58,626 nucleotides of DNA from contig CACGBI010000005.1 of NCBI GenBank assembly GCA_902571235.1, positions 1 to 58,626 on the forward strand. The letters run 5' to 3'. Below are positions 19,107-30,667 of the stretch, one piece after another. The position numbers and the translations under genes were made by a program. The stretch comes from an uncultured Pelagibacteraceae bacterium. GTDB lineage: Bacteria; Pseudomonadota; Alphaproteobacteria; Pelagibacterales; Pelagibacteraceae. Position 1 is the first letter of the stretch, and each line of letters starts with the position of its first letter. The notes beneath the pieces are model-generated. The model was not told the origin of the DNA. It saw only the letters and a program-made list of their open reading frames with translations, and did not search any database.

Positions 19107-19628
19107 TTGAAGACAAAAAAAATTAAAATTGGAATTTTAGGTGGGTCCTTTGATCCTGCACATAAAGGTCATTTAGTTATTTCAAAAGAAGCTCACAAAA
19201 AATTCGATTTAAAGTCTATTGTCTGGGCAATTACTAATCAAAACCCTTTTAAGAAAAAAACCTCAAAAAATCTTAAAGAAAGAATTGGTTATTGCAAAAA
19301 AATTATTAAAAGTAATAAATTTATTAAAGTTAAATATTTTGAAGATTTAATTAATTCAAACAGAACAACTGATTTAATTGATCATTTGTATAAAACACAA
19401 AAATATGAATTATTTTTTTTAATTGGTGCTGATAATCTTATAGATTTTCATAAATGGCATAAATGGAGAAATATTCTTAAAAAATCAAAACTTATTGTTT
19501 TCGATCGACATGGTTTTAAAAAAAATTCCTTAAATTCAAAGACATTTAAAAATTCAACCAGTAAAACTGTTACATTTGTTAAATTTAATAAAGTCAACAT
19601 TTCATCTTCTCAATTAAGAAAAATTTGA
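19107..19628 (+). CDS. nadD: nicotinate-nucleotide adenylyltransferase, short form
   Basis: Adenylates nicotinate mononucleotide in NAD synthesis. The conserved nucleotidyltransferase start KIGILGGSFDPAHKGHL is placed correctly if translation begins at TTG 19107, one base after the proA stop; a TTG at 19056 would add 17 residues inside proA and is unlikely. SNRTTDLIDHL, FLIGADNLIDFHKW and the terminal ISSSQLR motif are present. At 173 aa the protein stops two residues after ISSSQLR, whereas E. coli and Bacillus homologues continue for some 20-30 residues. This could be a genuine lineage feature or a recent truncation. Confidence 0.85.
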   Translation: MKTKKIKIGILGGSFDPAHKGHLVISKEAHKKFDLKSIVWAITNQNPFKKKTSKNLKERIGYCKKIIKSNKFIKVKYFEDLINSNRTTDLIDHLYKTQKYELFFLIGADNLIDFHKWHKWRNILKKSKLIVFDRHGFKKNSLNSKTFKNSTSKTVTFVKFNKVNISSSQLRKI

Positions 19629-19645
19629 TAGTCTTTTAATAATTA

Positions 19646-19996
19646 ATGGATAAAAATTCAGATCTAAAAGACATCATTATCAAAACTCTTGATTTAAACA
19701 AAGCTCATGACATTGTAAGTATTGACCTTAAAGATAAAAGCTCAATGGCTGATTTTATGATTATAGCAAGTGGAACATCTTCTAGGCATATACAATCTCT
19801 ATCAGAACAAGTCTTACAAAAATTTAAAGATTATGGTCTTAATAATTCTAAAATTGAAGGTAAAGAAAGTAATGAATGGAAGCTAGTGGATGGTATTGAC
19901 CTTATAGTCCATATATTTCACCCAGAAAAAAGAAAATTTTATGAACTAGAAAAAATTTGGTCAGAATTAATACCAAAAGAAAAAGTGATGATATGA
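19646..19996 (+). CDS. rsfS: ribosomal silencing factor RsfS
   Basis: A 116-aa RsfS/Iojap protein that binds L14 and blocks subunit joining under starvation. Motifs are DIVSIDLKDKSSMADFMIIASGTS-like (split around residues 20-44), SRHIQSLSEQV, EGKESNEWKLVDG and HIFHPEKRKFYELEKIW. It lies 17 nt after nadD, the usual neighbour, and overlaps ctpA by 4 nt (ATGA). Confidence 0.93.
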   Translation: MDKNSDLKDIIIKTLDLNKAHDIVSIDLKDKSSMADFMIIASGTSSRHIQSLSEQVLQKFKDYGLNNSKIEGKESNEWKLVDGIDLIVHIFHPEKRKFYELEKIWSELIPKEKVMI

Positions 19997-21129
19997 AATA
20001 TCATCTAATTTTAATTTTTATCTTTAATATTTTATTTTTTTCAAACCACTCTATTTCAAATGAAAATGATATTTATAAAAAAATTGACTTATTTGGTGAA
20101 GTGTTAGAAAAAATTAATAAAGAATATGTTGATGAAATAAACCAATCAGAAAGTATGGACTCTGCAATAAATGGTCTTCTTCAATCACTTGATCCATATT
20201 CTGCCTATATGTCTCCAGAAATTTTTGATGAAATGCAAACTGAAACTAGTGGTGAATTTGGAGGCCTTGGGATTGAAGTAACAATGGAAGCAGGTGTTGT
20301 TAAGGTAATTTCTCCAATTGATGACACGCCTGCATCAAGAGCAGGTATTAAAGCCGGAGACTATATTGTAAAAATTGATGATATACAGGTTCAGGGTAAA
20401 ACTCTTAGTGAAGCAGTTGATTTGATGCGTGGTCCCATTGGTTCTTACATTGAATTGACTGTAAGAAGAAGAGGGGAAAAAAAAGCTATAACATTTAATG
20501 TAATCAGAGAGATAATAAAAATTCAATCTGTTAAGGCTGATTTGCTTGAGGATAATATTGGTTACATAAGACTTACTTCATTTAATGAAAATAGCAGCGA
20601 ACAAATAAAAAACAAAATAAAAGATTTAAATAAGAATCAAAACATTCGAGCCTATATTTTAGATCTAAGAAATAACCCTGGAGGATTGCTGTCTCAAGCA
20701 ATTAAGATATCTGATTTTTTTTTAGATAATGGTGAAATCGTATCTACAAAAAGTAGACAACCTTCAGAAAATAGAAAATGGTTTGCAAAAGAAGGTGATT
20801 TAATTGAAGGAAAGACGTTAATAGTTTTAATAAACTATGGTTCAGCATCTGCATCTGAAATAGTGGCCGGAGCACTTAAAGATCACAAAAGAGCAATTAT
20901 TTTAGGCGAAAATAGTTTCGGAAAAGGTTCTGTTCAATCAATAATTCCACTGAAAAATAAAGGAGCTATACGATTAACGATAGCAAAATATTATTTGCCC
21001 TCTGGTGAGTCAATTTCCGAGGTAGGTGTTAGTCCTGATATTGAAATTAATGAAGAAGATAAAAAATTTAAGATTAAATCTGAGACAGATAATCAGCTAA
21101 ATTATGCTATTAAACTTTTAAAGGGATAA
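19993..21129 (+). CDS. ctpA: C-terminal processing serine protease (S41 family)
   Basis: A 378-aa periplasmic protease. With ATG 19993 it starts with a signal-like segment (positive MKYH, then hydrophobic LILIFIFNILFF, to about residue 22). A PDZ domain follows (about residues 85-165; GGLGIEV, SPASRAG-like DTPASRAGIKAGDYI), then the S41 catalytic core with the Ser of NYGSASASEI and the Lys of GENSFGKGSVQ forming the Ser/Lys dyad. The longer frame from 19957 would put 12 polar residues before the signal and is rejected; ATG 19993 overlaps the rsfS stop as ATGA. Confidence 0.92.
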   Translation: MKYHLILIFIFNILFFSNHSISNENDIYKKIDLFGEVLEKINKEYVDEINQSESMDSAINGLLQSLDPYSAYMSPEIFDEMQTETSGEFGGLGIEVTMEAGVVKVISPIDDTPASRAGIKAGDYIVKIDDIQVQGKTLSEAVDLMRGPIGSYIELTVRRRGEKKAITFNVIREIIKIQSVKADLLEDNIGYIRLTSFNENSSEQIKNKIKDLNKNQNIRAYILDLRNNPGGLLSQAIKISDFFLDNGEIVSTKSRQPSENRKWFAKEGDLIEGKTLIVLINYGSASASEIVAGALKDHKRAIILGENSFGKGSVQSIIPLKNKGAIRLTIAKYYLPSGESISEVGVSPDIEINEEDKKFKIKSETDNQLNYAIKLLKG

Positions 21130-21130
21130 A

Positions 21131-21616
21131 ATGAAAGAAAAGTTTAAAAATTTACCACTAAGAAGTGGTGTTGGAATAGTTGTGCTTAATAAAGATAATA
21201 AAGTTTTTGTTGCAAAGAGAATTGATAATCCAAAAAACTTTTGGCAAATGCCTCAAGGCGGTGTTGATGAAGGAGAAGATTATTTGACCGCAGCTTTCCG
21301 TGAATTAAAAGAGGAAACCAGTATAACAAATGTGGAACTTGTGAGCGAACTAGATGGTTTTGTCACTTATAATCTTCCAGATCGTTTACTTGGCATCATT
21401 TGGAAAGGAAAATTTAAAGGTCAAATACAAAAATGGTTTTTAATGAGATACCTTGGTGATGATAGTGAGGTCAACATTCAAACAAGTAAACCAGAATTTT
21501 TAGATTGGAAATGGGTAGATCTAAAAGAAATAACTGATTTAGTAGTAGATTTTAAACTCCATGTGTATCAAGAAGTGCAGGAAAAGGTTCAAAAGATATT
21601 AATTAATAGATTTTAA
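21131..21616 (+). CDS. rppH: RNA pyrophosphohydrolase (Nudix)
   Basis: Removes pyrophosphate from mRNA 5' ends to start decay; relatives also hydrolyse dinucleoside polyphosphates. The 161-aa protein begins RSGVGIVVLNKDNKVFVAKR and has the Nudix box from G43 through E49, R57 E58 and E61 E62, preceded by the family motif WQMPQGGVD. It starts one base after ctpA. The last 18 nt overlap the convergent atpC gene. Confidence 0.93.
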   Translation: MKEKFKNLPLRSGVGIVVLNKDNKVFVAKRIDNPKNFWQMPQGGVDEGEDYLTAAFRELKEETSITNVELVSELDGFVTYNLPDRLLGIIWKGKFKGQIQKWFLMRYLGDDSEVNIQTSKPEFLDWKWVDLKEITDLVVDFKLHVYQEVQEKVQKILINRF

Positions 21617-21990
21617 CACATCAATCTTTTGATCTGATAAAAACCTTACCTGATCACTGATTTCAGATTTATTAACTTCTTCTTCTGTAGTCTTAATTAA
21701 ATCTTGTACTTTATTTTTATCGATATCTTTTAAATTAAAAATAGAGCTAGTTAATATTGAAAGATTATTATTCTTAAACTCAACAATTCCATCCTCGACA
21801 AAGAATTTTTCTTCACCAGATTTTGAATGAATTGTAATAATTCCAGGCTTTAAAAAAGATATAATTGAAATATGATCTCTTAATATACCCATTTCTCCCT
21901 CAAAAGCTGGAACAATAGCTTCTTTTACATCTTCCTGAGAAAAAAAAGATTTTTCAGGATTAACTATCTCTACTTTAAATTCTTCACTCA

Positions 21991-21991
<1 letters not shown>
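21599..21991 (-). CDS. atpC: F1 ATP synthase epsilon subunit
   Basis: Central-stalk subunit, 130 aa. The N-terminal beta sandwich (FKVEIVNPEKSFF, VPAFEGEMGILRDHISIIS, FVEDGIVEFKNNNLSIL) is clear, followed by a short helical hairpin. It is the last gene of the minus-strand atp operon; its ATG overlaps the atpD stop by 1 nt, and its 3' end overlaps rppH by 18 nt, leaving no intergenic terminator. Confidence 0.94.
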
Positions 21992-24287
<2,296 letters not shown>

Positions 24288-24295
24288 TTATTTTT

Positions 24296-25828
24296 TTATT
24301 TTAAGCTTTCTTTTAATTGATTAATTAATTCCACTAATTCTTTTTCGGTGTCTTCTTCAAGTTTACCAGAGCTTAATATAGAATTAATAATGTCAGGTTT
24401 ATCAGATTTACATTTCTCAATAATCTTAGTTTCAAAATCAGAAATATCTTTAAGTTCAACATTATCAAGATAACCCTTAACACCACAGAATACTGAAATT
24501 ACCTGCTCAGCAACAGTCATTGGTGAATATTGCTTCTGTTTTAAAAGTTCAGTCAATTTTGAACCTCTGTTTAAAAGCTGTTGAGTTGAGGCATCTAGAT
24601 CAGATCCAAACTGAGCAAAAGCTGCCATTTCTCTATATTGAGCTAACTCAAGTTTCATTGAGCCTGATACCTTTTTCATTGCTTTTGTTTGTGCCGAAGA
24701 ACCAACTCTTGATACTGACAAACCAACGTTAATTGCAGGCCTAATTCCTTGGTTAAATAATTCTGTTTCTAAGAAAATCTGACCATCTGTAATTGAAATT
24801 ACATTTGTTGGAATGAAAGCAGATACATCACCCCCTTGGGTTTCAATAATAGGTAAGGCAGTCAAAGATCCACCACCATGTTCATCACTTAATTTAGCTG
24901 CTCTTTCTAGTAACCTGCTATGAAGATAAAATACATCACCCGGATATGCTTCCCTTCCTGGAGGTCTTCTCAATAGTAATGACATTTGTCTATATGCTAC
25001 TGCCTGTTTTGATAAATCATCGTAGATTATTAAAGCATGCATACCGTTATCTCTAAAAAACTCTCCCATAGCACATCCTGTATATGGAGCTAAAAATTGC
25101 AGTGGTGCTGAGTCAGATGCAGTGGCAGCAACTATAGTTGTGTATTCCATTGCACCAGCTTCTTCTAAAGTTTTTTGTATTTGTCTAACTGTTGATCGTT
25201 TTTGACCTACAGCCACATAAATACAGTATAGTTTTTGTTTCTCATCTCCAGACTCATTTATTTTTTTCTGGTTAATTATTGCATCTATGGCAACTGCTGT
25301 TTTTCCTGTTTGTCTATCACCAATAATTAATTCCCTTTGGCCTCTTCCAATTGGTACTAGACTGTCAATTGACTTAAGACCAGTTTGCATCGGTTCACTA
25401 ACTGATTGTCTTGGAATAATTCCAGGAGCCTTAACTTCTACCCTGCTTTTTTTAATTCCTTTATCAAATGTACCTTTTCCATCAATAGGATTCCCTAGAC
25501 CATCAACAACTCTTCCTAATAATTCTTTTCCGACTGGTGTATCAACAATATTCTTTGTTCTTTTAACTACATCACCCTCTTTAATATTTTTATCATCACC
25601 AAAAATTACAACACCAACATTTTCACTTTCTAAGTTTAGTGCCATACCTTTAGAGCCATCAGCAAATTCAACCATTTCTCCTGCCTGAACGTTGTCTAAA
25701 CCATATATCCTAGCAATACCATCACCCACTGATAATACTTGACCAACCTCAGAGATTTCTGCTTTATCTCCAAAATTTTTAATTTGCTCTTTTAATATCT
25801 TTGTTACTTCTGAAGGGTTTATTTCCAT
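24296..25828 (-). CDS. atpA: F1 ATP synthase alpha subunit
   Basis: Regulatory nucleotide-binding subunit, 510 aa. Walker [25 protein letters not shown], the [12 protein letters not shown] segment and [20 protein letters not shown] are all present. ATG 25828 is one base after the atpH stop. Confidence 0.98.
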   Translation of the reverse strand: MEINPSEVTKILKEQIKNFGDKAEISEVGQVLSVGDGIARIYGLDNVQAGEMVEFADGSKGMALNLESENVGVVIFGDDKNIKEGDVVKRTKNIVDTPVGKELLGRVVDGLGNPIDGKGTFDKGIKKSRVEVKAPGIIPRQSVSEPMQTGLKSIDSLVPIGRGQRELIIGDRQTGKTAVAIDAIINQKKINESGDEKQKLYCIYVAVGQKRSTVRQIQKTLEEAGAMEYTTIVAATASDSAPLQFLAPYTGCAMGEFFRDNGMHALIIYDDLSKQAVAYRQMSLLLRRPPGREAYPGDVFYLHSRLLERAAKLSDEHGGGSLTALPIIETQGGDVSAFIPTNVISITDGQIFLETELFNQGIRPAINVGLSVSRVGSSAQTKAMKKVSGSMKLELAQYREMAAFAQFGSDLDASTQQLLNRGSKLTELLKQKQYSPMTVAEQVISVFCGVKGYLDNVELKDISDFETKIIEKCKSDKPDIINSILSSGKLEEDTEKELVELINQLKESLK

Positions 25829-25829
25829 A

Positions 25830-26387
25830 TTATGCCTCTATCATTCTATTTTCGATTTGTTGTAATTTATTTTTGATGGAAGTATCAACCATAGTGCTAC
25901 CAATTTTAACGATTAATCCTCCGATTAAACTTTTATCATATTTATAGTTTAATTTCATTTTTGAACTGAAATTCTGTGCAAGGTCCTCTGTTATTTTATC
26001 AATTTCTTCATTTGTTAATTCTTTTGCTGATTGAATATCTACCTTCACTTCACCTCTTTTTTCAGAACATGTCTCAATAAAATTTTTTAAAATTTTTTCT
26101 ATATAAAAAAATCTTCTTTTCTTAATTAAAAAAGTCATAAAATTTTTTAATAAATCATCTAATTTAAAATTTTCTGAAATTTTATTAACTATAGAAATTA
26201 AGTTTTCCTGTTTTTCAGTTGGATCTTTAATTAAATCATTAAAATCTTCACTTGAATAAATAAGTTTCAAAATAGCTGTAGAATGTTGTTCAATTTTAAC
26301 TAAAGAATTAGCTTCAATAGATAGCTCATACAAAGCTAAGGAATATCTTTGTGCAGAAGTGTTTGAAAAACCTTTATTCTTGCTCAA
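25830..26387 (-). CDS. atpH: F1 ATP synthase delta subunit
   Basis: Peripheral-stalk subunit (OSCP homologue), 185 aa. [14 protein letters not shown] near the N-terminus, the helical middle and the C-terminal [24 protein letters not shown] motif identify it. No ATG is available; the TTG at 26387 gives the expected N-terminus. First gene of the atp operon. The 109-nt gap to the upstream priA shows no convincing promoter boxes, though it contains an A-run/T-run inverted repeat just after priA. Confidence 0.93.
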   Translation of the reverse strand: MSKNKGFSNTSAQRYSLALYELSIEANSLVKIEQHSTAILKLIYSSEDFNDLIKDPTEKQENLISIVNKISENFKLDDLLKNFMTFLIKKRRFFYIEKILKNFIETCSEKRGEVKVDIQSAKELTNEEIDKITEDLAQNFSSKMKLNYKYDKSLIGGLIVKIGSTMVDTSIKNKLQQIENRMIEA

Positions 26388-26496
26388 TTTTTTCTCTTGG
26401 TTAGTGTTGATTGTTCTTTAAAAACTGGTTTTAATTAACACATAGATTTTACCTCTTCAAGTAACTCAATGATGAAAAAAGGTCTTTTTTTCCTAT

Positions 26497-28452
26497 TTAA
26501 TTGAAGTTTATGGGGTCAACATCAACCGTTAGTTTTATTCCTTTAGAAAATTTATATTTTGTGATTAATTTACTGATTATATTCTGTAATTCTAATGATT
26601 TAGAGCCTCTAATTAATAATCTGATACGAAATTTTTTTTTAAGTTTAAATATTGGAGCGCTAACAGGACCAAGAACTTTTGCATTAATTCTTTCCTCTAA
26701 AAAATTTTTAAAATAAAAAGCATCCTTTTCTAACTTTTTTTCATTTTCACTAGTCAGTATTAAGGAAATAAATCTTTCATAGGGTGGAAGTTTATTCTTT
26801 TTTCTAATTATCAACTCTCTATCTAAAAATATATCTGGATTACTATTAGTGATCTCACTTATCATTTTTGTATTTTTATTATAAGTTTGAAAATATACAG
26901 TTGCAGGTTTTCCAGTTCTTCCAGCTCGTCCTAATAATTGATGATACAACTGTAAACTTTTTTCAGCTGCACGTAAATCATGTCCCTGTGTAGATAAATC
27001 AATATCTACTACAATTATGCAATTTAAGTTTGGAAAATGAAAACCTTTAGAAATAAGCTGTGTACCGATTAAAATTTTAATCTCATTATTAATAATTTTA
27101 TTTAGTGTGTCTGAAGAATTTTTTTTGTTCATCGTGTCACTAGAAAAAATTTCAGTTTTCTTATCTGGGAAATTTTTTTTTACTTCTTCAGAAATTCTTT
27201 CAACTCCTGGACCACTGAAAATAAAATCACACCTACCGTCTTTTGAACAAACTCTATCTAAAGATGACTTGAAACCACAGTAATGACAAAGAAGAGTATT
27301 TTTTTTTTTATGATAAACTAAATTTATAGAACAATTGGGGCAGGTATAATTATTAAAGCATTTATTACACAATACATGTGGTGAGAAACCTCTTCTATTT
27401 AAAAAAAATAAAACCTGGTCATTTTTTTTTAAATGAAAATTTGCTTTTTCTATGATCTCTTTTGATAACCAAGTTTGTTTTTCAAGTTTAATATTATTTA
27501 AATTTATTATCTCATAGTTTGGTAATGCAGCATCTTGATACCTCTTATTAAGTTTTGATACCAAATACTTACCTTTTTTTATATTTTCGTAAGTTTCAAT
27601 TGATGGAACTGCAGTAATTAAATTTATCGGAATATTTTCGAAAGAAGCTCTAGCAATTGCCATGTCTCTAGCATTGTATATAACTCCTTCGTTTTGTTTG
27701 TATGATTGATCATGTTCCTCATCAACAATAATTAAACCTAATTTTTTAAAAGGCAAAAAAAGTGATGATCTTGCTCCAATTACAACATTGATTTTGCCTT
27801 CACTGACACCACTCCATATGATTTCCTTTTTTTTTTTACTAATTCCAGAATGCCAAACTGCTGGTTTAAAACCAAAAAATTCGAAAAACTTTTGCTCGAA
27901 TTGACCTGTCAATCCAATCTCGGGTAATAAGATTAAGCCTTGTGAACCTTTGTTTATTACACTTTTTAAAGACTCAAAATATACAATAGTTTTTCCTGAT
28001 CCTGTGGTGCCCTGTAAAACATGAACTCTAAATTTACCAGAAAATTTATTCATTAATTTCAAAGATTTTTTCTGATCCTTTGACAGTACAAATGAATGCT
28101 CGTTTTTTTTAGTTTTATAATTTTGGTATTTTTCCTCTTCTAATTTTTCAATTGCATTACTACTTAACAATAACAATTTTAGGGCCATTCCTTTTGGTAT
28201 TAAATTGTATTTACAGAACCAATTAAGAAATTTTATTGTATCTTTTTTTAAAGCTGATATTTCTAACTTTTTTAAGACCTTTTTAATTTTAAATGTTTTT
28301 TTGCTATTTTTTTCAAACTCATCCCACACTATTCCTGTTACTTTAGATTTTCCAAATGGCACAACTACATAATCGCCAAGTTTTAATTTAAAATCACTCT
28401 CATAAGTAAATGGATGATTAAATATATTCGGTAGTAAAATAGGAAATTTCAT
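26497..28452 (-). CDS. priA: primosomal replication-restart helicase PriA
   Basis: 3'-5' helicase that reloads the replisome at stalled forks, 651 aa (shorter than the 732-aa E. coli protein). After the DNA-binding N-terminus, Walker A GTTGSGKT is at 148-155, the DEAH-type motif is DEEHD, and motif VI-like LGRAGRTGK is near residue 500. A cysteine-rich zinc module (CNKCFNNYTCPNC, LCHYCG, VCSKDGRC) lies in between; its last pair is spaced C-x5-C instead of the usual C-x2-C, and motif III reads TAVPS rather than the common SATPS. Starts at ATG 28452, divergent from the glycan island. Confidence 0.93.
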   Translation of the reverse strand: MKFPILLPNIFNHPFTYESDFKLKLGDYVVVPFGKSKVTGIVWDEFEKNSKKTFKIKKVLKKLEISALKKDTIKFLNWFCKYNLIPKGMALKLLLLSSNAIEKLEEEKYQNYKTKKNEHSFVLSKDQKKSLKLMNKFSGKFRVHVLQGTTGSGKTIVYFESLKSVINKGSQGLILLPEIGLTGQFEQKFFEFFGFKPAVWHSGISKKKKEIIWSGVSEGKINVVIGARSSLFLPFKKLGLIIVDEEHDQSYKQNEGVIYNARDMAIARASFENIPINLITAVPSIETYENIKKGKYLVSKLNKRYQDAALPNYEIINLNNIKLEKQTWLSKEIIEKANFHLKKNDQVLFFLNRRGFSPHVLCNKCFNNYTCPNCSINLVYHKKKNTLLCHYCGFKSSLDRVCSKDGRCDFIFSGPGVERISEEVKKNFPDKKTEIFSSDTMNKKNSSDTLNKIINNEIKILIGTQLISKGFHFPNLNCIIVVDIDLSTQGHDLRAAEKSLQLYHQLLGRAGRTGKPATVYFQTYNKNTKMISEITNSNPDIFLDRELIIRKKNKLPPYERFISLILTSENEKKLEKDAFYFKNFLEERINAKVLGPVSAPIFKLKKKFRIRLLIRGSKSLELQNIISKLITKYKFSKGIKLTVDVDPINFN

Positions 28453-28487
28453 TTAATAAAAAATATTTCTAATTTATCCATAGTTCT

Positions 28488-28511
28488 ATCTCTAGCAATA
28501 TCTCTAGCAAT
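28488..28511. repeat. 12-nt tandem duplication at the island edge
   Basis: ATCTCTAGCAAT occurs twice head to tail (28488-28499 and 28500-28511) and is followed by AT of a partial third copy. It lies in the 117-nt divergent gap between priA and the first glycan-island gene. Replication slippage is the simplest origin; operator half-sites are possible. Confidence 0.6.
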
Positions 28512-28569
28512 ATTAATTTTTTTAGTTATAAGCTAGTTTAAAATTAAAACTTGTAATATTGTTAAATAA

Positions 28570-29670
28570 ATGAAAATTCCTCTTTGTAGACCTTCAATTA
28601 GTAATAATGAGATTAAATTAGTTGCCAAATCATTGAAATCAAGTTGGCTAACACACGGTCCTTTTAATATAAAATTTGAACAACTTTTTAATAAAAAGTT
28701 TAAGACAAGATATTCTATAGCAATGAATTCTTGCACTAGTGCTTTAGAATGTGCTGTTAAATCTTTAGGTGTTAAAGGAGAAATTATAATTCCAAGCTTC
28801 ACTTGGGTATCTACTGCTAATGCAATTATAAATTGTGGTTCAAAACCAGTTTTTGCTGACGTAGATTATAAAACTAGAAATATTGACTTAAATAGTATCA
28901 AAAAATGTGTAACAAAAAAAACTGTAGCTATAATAGTTGTTCATTTTGCAGGACTACCATGTGATATGAATAAAATAATAAAATTTTGTAAAAAAAAGAA
29001 TATTAAAATTATAGAGGATAGTGCTGAAACTTTAGGTGCAAAAATTGGTAATAAATTTACTGGCTCATTTGGTATAGGTTGTTTCTCTTTTTTTCCTACA
29101 AAAAATATCACAACAACTGAGGGTGGTATGCTAACAACAAATAATAAAAATGTTTACAATTATGTAAAAAAATTAATTGCTCATGGTATTGATAAAAAAA
29201 TAAAAACAAATTTTTGGTATAGAGTAGCTGTATTACCTGGACATAATTTTAGAATGCCAAATCATTTAGCTGCGATTGGCTATTTACAATTAAAAAAAAT
29301 TGAAAAGTTTAATAAAAGAAGAAATCAAATTGCGGGTATATATAATTCTGAGCTATCTAAAATAAACCATAAAATATATACACCATTTATACCAAAGGGT
29401 TATACTCATTCATATCAAATGTATACCATTACAGTTTCAAAAAAAATTCGTAATAAATTACTTAATTACCTTAAGAAACATAATATTGAGGCATCTGCAC
29501 ATTTCGACCCACCTCTACATTCACAAAAATACTTAAAGAAATATAATAAAATAAATTTACCAGTAACTAATAAGTTGTCTAAAGAAATAATTACACTTCC
29601 AATATTTCCAGATATGACTAAAAAAGAAGTATTTTATGTCATCAAAACTTTTAAAAAATTTTTTAGATAA
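28570..29670 (+). CDS. DegT/DnrJ/EryC1-type sugar aminotransferase
   Basis: PLP-dependent aminotransferase acting on nucleotide-linked keto-sugars, 366 aa. Motifs are SSWLTHGPFNIKFE, NSCTSALECAV (53-63), IIPSFTWVSTANAI, EDSAETLGAKIG (149-160) and the PLP lysine K178 in FFPTKNITTTEGGM. First gene of a six-gene codirectional island with two SDR enzymes, a glycosyltransferase and WbqC, so a role in making an amino sugar for lipopolysaccharide or another surface glycan is inferred. The exact sugar cannot be told. Lys/Asn/Ile content is extreme. Confidence 0.85.
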   Translation: MKIPLCRPSISNNEIKLVAKSLKSSWLTHGPFNIKFEQLFNKKFKTRYSIAMNSCTSALECAVKSLGVKGEIIIPSFTWVSTANAIINCGSKPVFADVDYKTRNIDLNSIKKCVTKKTVAIIVVHFAGLPCDMNKIIKFCKKKNIKIIEDSAETLGAKIGNKFTGSFGIGCFSFFPTKNITTTEGGMLTTNNKNVYNYVKKLIAHGIDKKIKTNFWYRVAVLPGHNFRMPNHLAAIGYLQLKKIEKFNKRRNQIAGIYNSELSKINHKIYTPFIPKGYTHSYQMYTITVSKKIRNKLLNYLKKHNIEASAHFDPPLHSQKYLKKYNKINLPVTNKLSKEIITLPIFPDMTKKEVFYVIKTFKKFFR

Positions 29671-29676
29671 AAATTT

Positions 29677-30663
29677 ATGACAACAACTTTAATTACTGGT
29701 GGTTTAGGTTTTATAGGATCAAGTATTTGTGATGAATTATTAAAAAAAAATTATTCAACCAAATGTATTTTAGTAGATAATTTTGGTGGTTATATGAACC
29801 CGATTAAAGAAGGGTTTATAGATTTTAGAAAACAAAGGTTTAAATCATTAAAAAATATAGTTATTGAAAGATGTGATACTAGCAACTACAAGGCTTTATC
29901 ATCTATTGTAAGTAAATATAAACCAAAATACATTTATCATACGGCAGCTTTGCCATTAGCAAAAGTTTCAAATTTAAATAATGATGAGGCTAAAATCAGT
30001 TCAGTTGACTCCACTGTAAATATTATAGACGCAATAAATCTTTTAAAAAATTCAAATAAAAACTATAAATTTGAGAGATTTGTTTATTTTTCGTCTAGTA
30101 TGATTTATGGAGATTTTAAAAAATCAATAGTAACAGAAAATTCTGAAAAAAATCCAAAAGACTCATATGGAATAATGAAGTTGGCGGGTGAAGTTGTAAC
30201 AGAAGGACTTTGTAAGTTACACGATATTCCTTATACAATAATTAGACCATCTGCTGTTTATGGCCCTAAAGATATGAACAGACGAGTTTCACAAATATTT
30301 ATTGAGAATGCATTTAAAAAAAAAACAATTTTAATTCAAGGTAAAAATGAAAAACTCGATTTCACATATATAAAAGACTTAGCAAGTGGTTCCATACTTG
30401 CCGCGAGACACAAAAGAGGAGTTAATGAAATATTTAATATAACTTGTGGAAAAGGGCAGAGTCTATTTACTTATGTTTCTTATTTGAAGTCTGAATTTCC
30501 TAATTTAAAATATATCATAAAAAAAAAAGATAAAAGTAAACCATCCAGAGGAACACTTTCAATACAAAAAGCAAAAAAACTTTTGGGATATAAACCTAAA
30601 TACAGCCTTAGAAATGGTTTAAAAGAATATATAAAATTTTTAAAGGAAAACTATCAAAATTAG
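29677..30663 (+). CDS. NAD-dependent sugar epimerase/dehydratase (extended SDR)
   Basis: A 328-aa extended short-chain dehydrogenase with the NAD loop GGLGFIGSS (8-16), HTAALPLAKV, the Ser cluster at 139-141, and the catalytic pair Y164/K168 in SYGIMKLAGE, then RPSAVYGP. Such enzymes epimerise or dehydrate nucleotide sugars. It starts 6 nt after the aminotransferase and is followed by a glycosyltransferase 4 nt later, so the genes are probably one operon. Substrate unknown. Confidence 0.85.
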   Translation: MTTTLITGGLGFIGSSICDELLKKNYSTKCILVDNFGGYMNPIKEGFIDFRKQRFKSLKNIVIERCDTSNYKALSSIVSKYKPKYIYHTAALPLAKVSNLNNDEAKISSVDSTVNIIDAINLLKNSNKNYKFERFVYFSSSMIYGDFKKSIVTENSEKNPKDSYGIMKLAGEVVTEGLCKLHDIPYTIIRPSAVYGPKDMNRRVSQIFIENAFKKKTILIQGKNEKLDFTYIKDLASGSILAARHKRGVNEIFNITCGKGQSLFTYVSYLKSEFPNLKYIIKKKDKSKPSRGTLSIQKAKKLLGYKPKYSLRNGLKEYIKFLKENYQN

Positions 30664-30667
30664 TATT

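Noticed and set aside
25287-25688. A 133-codon open frame on the plus strand
   Set aside because: It lies wholly antisense to the conserved atpA gene and its translation resembles no family; long antisense frames are expected opposite highly conserved genes.
26460-26490. An A-run/T-run inverted repeat after priA as a terminator
   Set aside because: The stem is nearly all A-T with a very short loop, too weak for a confident intrinsic terminator call.
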